Shown: positions 5,396 to 7,563 of the stretch, in pieces
Layout: every line of letters begins with the position of its first letter
How positions within the stretch are numbered: the stretch's first letter is position 1
Source of the DNA: Chloroflexia bacterium
GTDB taxonomy: Bacteria; Chloroflexota; Chloroflexia; QHBQ01; JADMIH01
Assembly: GCA_025927935.1 (NCBI GenBank)
Contig: JAICKM010000328.1
Location: 1 to 7,563 of the forward strand
Length of the DNA stretch: 7,563 nucleotides
Direction of reading: 5' to 3'
Position numbers and translations under genes: made by a program
The notes under the pieces: generated by a model
The model's database searches: none
What the model saw: only the letters and a program-made list of their open reading frames with translations
Told to the model about the DNA's origin: nothing

Positions 5396-6766
5396 ATGAA
5401 AAGTGCACACACCAAAACGCGAGCCGGTCTGCCGGGTAAGGGCGCGGTACTCCCGTGGTTGAGCTTGGTGCTGGCGCTGAGCCTGCTGCTGTCCGCTTGC
5501 GGTCCCACCCCGGACACGGGCGGGCCTACCCCGCTGGCGGGCGCTACGGCGACCACGGCCACCGGCGGCACCGAGGCCACGGCCACTACGGCGACGGGCG
5601 GCACACAAGCAACCGCCACCACCGCGACGGGCGGCACCGAGGCTACCGCCACCACGGCCACCGGCGGCGCTACCGCGACGACCGCCACGAGCGCCGCGAC
5701 TGCGACCATGGGGACGAGCGCCGCCACGGCCACGACCGGAACCGGCGCGACGACAGGCAAGCACTACACCATCGGCATCTTGCAGACAGCCACCCATCCC
5801 GCTCTTGACTTCACGCGTGAAGGGGCCAAGCAAGCCTTTATCCAGGCCGGTATGGTGGAGGGCCAGACCGTGACCTTCGATCTGCGTAACGCCGAACTCG
5901 ACGCGCCGACCGCCGCCAAGATGGCCGATACCTTCATCGCCAACAAGGTCGATGCGATTATCAGCATCGGCAGCCTCGCCTCGCAGGCGGCGCTGGCCGA
6001 GGAGCAGAAGCAAGGCAGCACGATCCCGCTCTTCTTCACTGCCGTCGCCGATCCTTACGTCGCCAAGCTGGCCGGCAAGCAAGAGGGCGACACCATTACA
6101 GCCGACCCGAAGATCCATCCCGCCTTTGAGACGGGCGTGCAAGCCTTCCCTCCTGTCGAAGACGGGCTCAAGATCATCAAGGAAGTGAAGCCCGATGTCA
6201 AGACGGTGGGCTTGCTATGGAACCCCAATGAGCCGAACTCCAAGGCTACCACGGATGAAGCGCGCAAAGTCGCGGATAAGATGGGGCTGACGATCATCGA
6301 TCGCACGGCCACCAAGCCGGCGGAGACCCTCGATGCCGCCCAGGCCCTGGCCCGCTACAACGTTGATGTCTTCTTTGTCAGCACTACAAACTCCGTGGTG
6401 AACGGGCTGGACTCCGTCGTGCGCGTCGCGCAGGAGAACAAAATCCCGCTCTTCGGCAACGACCCGCTATCGGCCAGCCGTGGCGCCGTCGCCGCACTCG
6501 GCCTTGACTACACCCAGAACGGGCTGGAAGCCGGGCAGCAGGCGGTCCAGGTGCTCACCGGCAAAGCGACGATCCAGAGCCTGGATATCCAGATGACGAC
6601 CAAGCAGGCGCTGTGCATCAATACACAGGCCGCCCAGTTGCAGAGTGTCGATCTGCCGGCCGGCCTCAAAGATCGCGCGAAGGGCTGCACCTATACCGAA
6701 ATCAAGAATCCGCTGCCGGCTCCCGCCGCCGGGGGAGCGGCGGCCACCGCGACCAAAGCGCCTTAA
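5396..6766 (+). CDS. Substrate-binding lipoprotein, TrpX-like (ABC_sub_bind family), with long Thr/Ala linker
   Basis: This is the extracytoplasmic ligand-capture protein of the importer, 456 residues. A signal peptide runs to residue 34 (basic start, hydrophobic 18-32), with lipobox LSAC and lipidated Cys35. Residues about 41-121 are a low-complexity Thr/Ala/Gly linker with an 11-residue repeat. The folded two-lobe domain starts near 122 (KHYTIGILQ). It carries family hallmarks such as QTATHPALDFTREG (130-143), VDAIISIGSLASQAALAEE, TVGLLWNPNEPNS and GNDPLSASRGAVAALGLDY. An Ala-rich tail ends the protein. Relatives are usually about 330 residues; the excess is the linker and tail. The start is ATG 5396, with a strong AAGGAGG (5379-5385) ten bases upstream. 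It follows the ATPase by 57 bp. The strong ribosome site fits the need for more binding protein than transporter. A Trp/Tyr-type ligand is possible but unproven. Confidence 0.9.
   Translation: MKSAHTKTRAGLPGKGAVLPWLSLVLALSLLLSACGPTPDTGGPTPLAGATATTATGGTEATATTATGGTQATATTATGGTEATATTATGGATATTATSAATATMGTSAATATTGTGATTGKHYTIGILQTATHPALDFTREGAKQAFIQAGMVEGQTVTFDLRNAELDAPTAAKMADTFIANKVDAIISIGSLASQAALAEEQKQGSTIPLFFTAVADPYVAKLAGKQEGDTITADPKIHPAFETGVQAFPPVEDGLKIIKEVKPDVKTVGLLWNPNEPNSKATTDEARKVADKMGLTIIDRTATKPAETLDAAQALARYNVDVFFVSTTNSVVNGLDSVVRVAQENKIPLFGNDPLSASRGAVAALGLDYTQNGLEAGQQAVQVLTGKATIQSLDIQMTTKQALCINTQAAQLQSVDLPAGLKDRAKGCTYTEIKNPLPAPAAGGAAATATKAP
5546..5668 (+). repeat. Degenerate 33-bp tandem repeat encoding the lipoprotein linker
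   Basis: Units starting at 5546, 5579, 5612 and 5645 encode TATTATGGTEA, TATTATGGTQA, TATTATGGTEA and a partial fourth unit. Codons vary between copies (for example Thr as acc, acg, act and aca; Gly constant). The protein repeat is therefore better preserved than the DNA repeat. A looser Thr/Ala stretch continues to about 5758. Confidence 0.8.
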
Positions 6767-6773
6767 TCGGCGC

Positions 6774-6813
6774 GAGAACGGGGCGTTGGGCACATGCCCA
6801 ACGCCCCGTTCTC
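6774..6813 (+). terminator. Perfect 19-bp hairpin ending the ABC operon
   Basis: The arms 6774-6792 and 6795-6813 are perfect complements with only two bases between them (effective loop about six). The hairpin begins seven bases after the TAA stop and has a GC-rich core. The following bases are ATTGTCTATT, with no real T run, so termination may be imperfect. It separates the transporter from the strong promoters that begin about 50 bp later and could also shield the mRNA 3' end. Confidence 0.75.
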
Positions 6814-6861
6814 ATTGTCTATTACCGCGAATCGACAAGAGCCGCAAACGCGAATCTGCGC

Positions 6862-6890
6862 TTGACATGCAGCGGGTTATTCCGTATAAT
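6862..6890 (+). promoter_or_regulatory. Upstream consensus promoter P1 of the 23S region
   Basis: TTGACA (6862-6867), exactly 17 bp, then TATAAT (6885-6890), a full match to the sigma-70 consensus. The predicted start is near 6897, in the sequence AAGCCTTCGGGAAAC. A direct repeat CGCGAATC occurs just upstream at 6826-6833 and 6849-6856, 23 bp apart. Perfect promoters are rare and typical of stable-RNA operons. Confidence 0.88.
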
Positions 6891-6941
6891 AGCGAAGCCT
6901 TCGGGAAACGGGGCCGGAGAGTGTGGTAAAGAACTCAACGG

Positions 6942-6954
6942 AATTGCCGCAATT
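6942..6954. repeat. Small dyad between the tandem promoters
   Basis: AATTGC and GCAATT are perfect arms around a single C, flanked by ACGG and, after two extra bases, CCGT. It lies 15 bp upstream of the P2 -35, where an activator or UP-type contact could occur. No binding protein can be named. Confidence 0.35.
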
Positions 6955-6969
6955 AACCGTCGAAAGTCC

Positions 6970-6998
6970 TTGACAACGAGAGGCAAGTTCTGTATAAT
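6970..6998 (+). promoter_or_regulatory. Downstream consensus promoter P2 of the 23S region
   Basis: TTGACA (6970-6975), 17 bp, then TATAAT (6993-6998), again a perfect consensus promoter, 108 bp downstream of P1. Bases after the -10 repeat those of P1 (AAGCCTT, two or three other bases, then GGGAA), which suggests duplication of a promoter-plus-start module or selection on the initial transcribed sequence. The start would be near 7005. Confidence 0.88.
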
Positions 6999-7002
6999 AA
7001 TA

Positions 7003-7154
7003 AAGCCTTGAGGGAACAGCCTCCAGGCAAGCACTGAAGCGGAGATTAAGGCCACGCGTATGATGCAGGAGCTAACCACTAACTAAATATCAGTTACTGG
7101 AAAAGCCAAATAGCGCATGCGCGAGGCTTGAACAGTGTTCGAGCCTCTTTTATT
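7003..7154 (+). ncRNA. Candidate ~150-nt structured leader or small RNA from P2
   Basis: The RNA from P2 to the terminator would contain several hairpins. One is at its 5' end: 7005-7013 with 7020-7028, nine pairs with one mismatch. A second is 7076-7084 with 7092-7100, nine pairs with one mismatch. Next comes the 10-bp palindrome GCGCATGCGC (7113-7122), then the terminator stem. No open reading frame of note is present. Bases 7003-7010 can instead pair with 7122-7129 in the terminator left arm, giving an alternative antiterminator fold. I recognise no known RNA family (not 6S, RNase P, SRP or tRNA). Whether this is a 23S leader attenuator or a stand-alone small RNA is open. Confidence 0.5.
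7123..7154 (+). terminator. Intrinsic terminator between the rRNA promoters and 23S
   Basis: GAGGCTTGAAC (7123-7133) pairs with GTTCGAGCCTC (7137-7147), 11 pairs including one G-U, around a three-base loop. TTTTATT follows immediately (7148-7154). This is a textbook Rho-independent terminator. It lies downstream of P1 and P2 and about 345 bp before the 23S gene, so rRNA transcription must either pass it by antitermination or start elsewhere. The T tract overlaps CTCTTT, the core of bacterial rRNA boxA, but the rest of boxA matches poorly. Confidence 0.82.
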
Positions 7155-7498
7155 GCCTGATCTTGCACCTTAAGTTTCCATAGTCTACCGAGGGACCCTC
7201 GATCCGCGCCTGCTGAGACGGGCGCCGACCGGTGGTTCACCGGATCCGTCGCTCCCTCTCGGGGAGCTTCCCGACGGTGCACCTTCCCAACCACATACGT
7301 TTTTGTCGACATCATGTTTTCGGAGACCGCGTTTCGGCGCGGTGTCCGCGTTACGGCTGTCGTCGGTTCGTGGCTCCTGACCTCGCCGGGCAGGATCCCG
7401 CGCTGACGAGAGCGTGGGCGTCGCCTGTCTTTCGGTCCGCATTCCGTTCACCGCCCGCTCGCGCGCGGGCAGCGGGCCGAAGCCCTGGCCGGAGTTGT
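7155..7498 (+). other. Hairpin-rich 23S upstream region without genes
   Basis: This stretch of about 344 bp has no convincing ORF, tRNA or 16S end. By eye it holds several hairpins. 7229-7234 pairs with 7238-7243. 7246-7250 plus 7251-7256 pair with 7262-7267 plus 7273-7277. 7322-7331 pairs with 7338-7347 (one mismatch). 7397-7404 pairs with 7411-7418 (one G-U). 7431-7440 pairs with 7472-7481 (one G-U), enclosing 7453-7458 with 7465-7470. No good promoter was found inside it. It is probably the precursor leader of 23S that is removed during processing; any further role is unknown. Confidence 0.5.
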
Positions 7499-7563
7499 GT
7501 ACATTCTAATATGGGCGCTGGGTGGATGCCTGGGCGTCGAGGGCCGATGTAGGACGTGGCTTC
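7499..7563 (+). rRNA. rrl: 23S ribosomal RNA, 5' end (cut by window edge)
   Basis: GGTGGATGCC (7521-7530) followed by CCGATG (7544-7549) and AGGACGTGG (7551-7559) matches the strongly conserved beginning of bacterial 23S rRNA, where the first block is at E. coli positions 23-32. Counting back places the mature 5' end near 7499, with a few bases of uncertainty because bases 1-20 are variable. Only about 65 of roughly 2,900 nt are present. No 16S 3' end lies in the 730 bp upstream, and a protein operon occupies the sequence before that, so this copy is not preceded by 16S in the usual order. Confidence 0.9.

Noticed and set aside
5377..5760. Minus-strand ORF with Val/Ala/Pro repeats
   Set aside because: It is the antisense reading of the tandem linker repeat and has no ribosome site or signal worth keeping.
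4886..6142. Minus-strand ORF of 418 codons across the ATPase and lipoprotein genes
   Set aside because: Its central Gly/Arg/Ser repeats are the antisense of the Thr/Ala linker, and both sense-strand genes are clear family members.
7146..7157. boxA antitermination site at the terminator T tract
   Set aside because: Only the CTCTTT core matches; the rest of the rRNA boxA consensus does not, and the match is largely forced by the stem end plus T run.
7155..7498. tRNA or 16S remnant upstream of 23S
   Set aside because: No GGTTCGANTCC T-arm in a cloverleaf and no anti-Shine-Dalgarno GGATCACCTCC end of 16S were found.
7094..7552. ORFs on both strands in the 23S upstream region
   Set aside because: They run across the terminator, the hairpins or the 23S start, lack ribosome sites, and have low-complexity Arg/Pro/Ser-rich products.
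7540..7560. T7550 in GATGTAGGACG of the 23S start, where GATGAAGGACG is usual
   Set aside because: A single-base difference in a short partial rRNA could be natural variation or a sequencing error; not enough sequence to judge.
1..7563. CRISPR arrays, insertion sequences, attachment sites
   Set aside because: No regularly spaced direct repeats, transposase fragments or terminal inverted repeats with target duplications were seen.

Overview
The window looks like a chromosomal segment from a GC-rich bacterium, most likely a member of the Chloroflexota. This is an inference from three things: high GC with GC-rich wobble positions, a lipoprotein with a very long Thr/Ala linker, and a 23S rRNA gene that does not follow a 16S gene. 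No single marker in the window proves the phylum.

Layout, left to right. (1) Positions 1-605, minus strand: the start of sdhC, the di-heme cytochrome b subunit of a Bacillus-type succinate dehydrogenase. It is cut by the window edge, so the rest of the sdh operon lies to the left. (2) Positions 606-889: a divergent regulatory region. It holds an sdhC promoter inside a perfect 17-bp palindrome, and an extended -10 promoter with a T-N11-A box for the gene on the right. (3) Positions 890-1816: a LysR-type regulator. (4) Positions 1912-2441, minus strand: a two-gene RelE-type toxin-antitoxin operon with ATGA overlap and its own promoter. (5) Positions 2593-3375: a three-domain DtxR/MntR-type metalloregulator, probably made from a leaderless mRNA. 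(6) Positions 3389-6813: an ABC uptake operon of permease, ATPase and lipoprotein binding protein, of the family that includes the streptococcal TrpXYZ tryptophan importer. It has its own promoter and ends in a perfect 19-bp stem hairpin. (7) Positions 6814-7563: no protein gene. It holds two tandem promoters that both match the sigma-70 consensus exactly (TTGACA, 17 bp, TATAAT), then a compact leader ending in a canonical intrinsic terminator, then about 345 bp rich in hairpins, and finally the first ~65 nt of 23S rRNA.

How the parts relate. The three ABC genes form one transport machine: a lipoprotein captures a small ligand outside the membrane, the permease passes it, and the ATPase powers transport. 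The DtxR-type regulator lies directly upstream on the same strand but has its own promoter, so co-regulation is possible but unproven. LysR, the TA pair and sdhC are separate transcription units.

The least expected part is the 23S upstream region. Very strong promoters feed a terminator about 345 bp before the rRNA. The first transcribed bases from each promoter (AAGCCTT) are complementary to the left arm of that terminator. This could be an attenuator or antitermination switch for an unlinked 23S operon, or an independent ~150-nt structured RNA.
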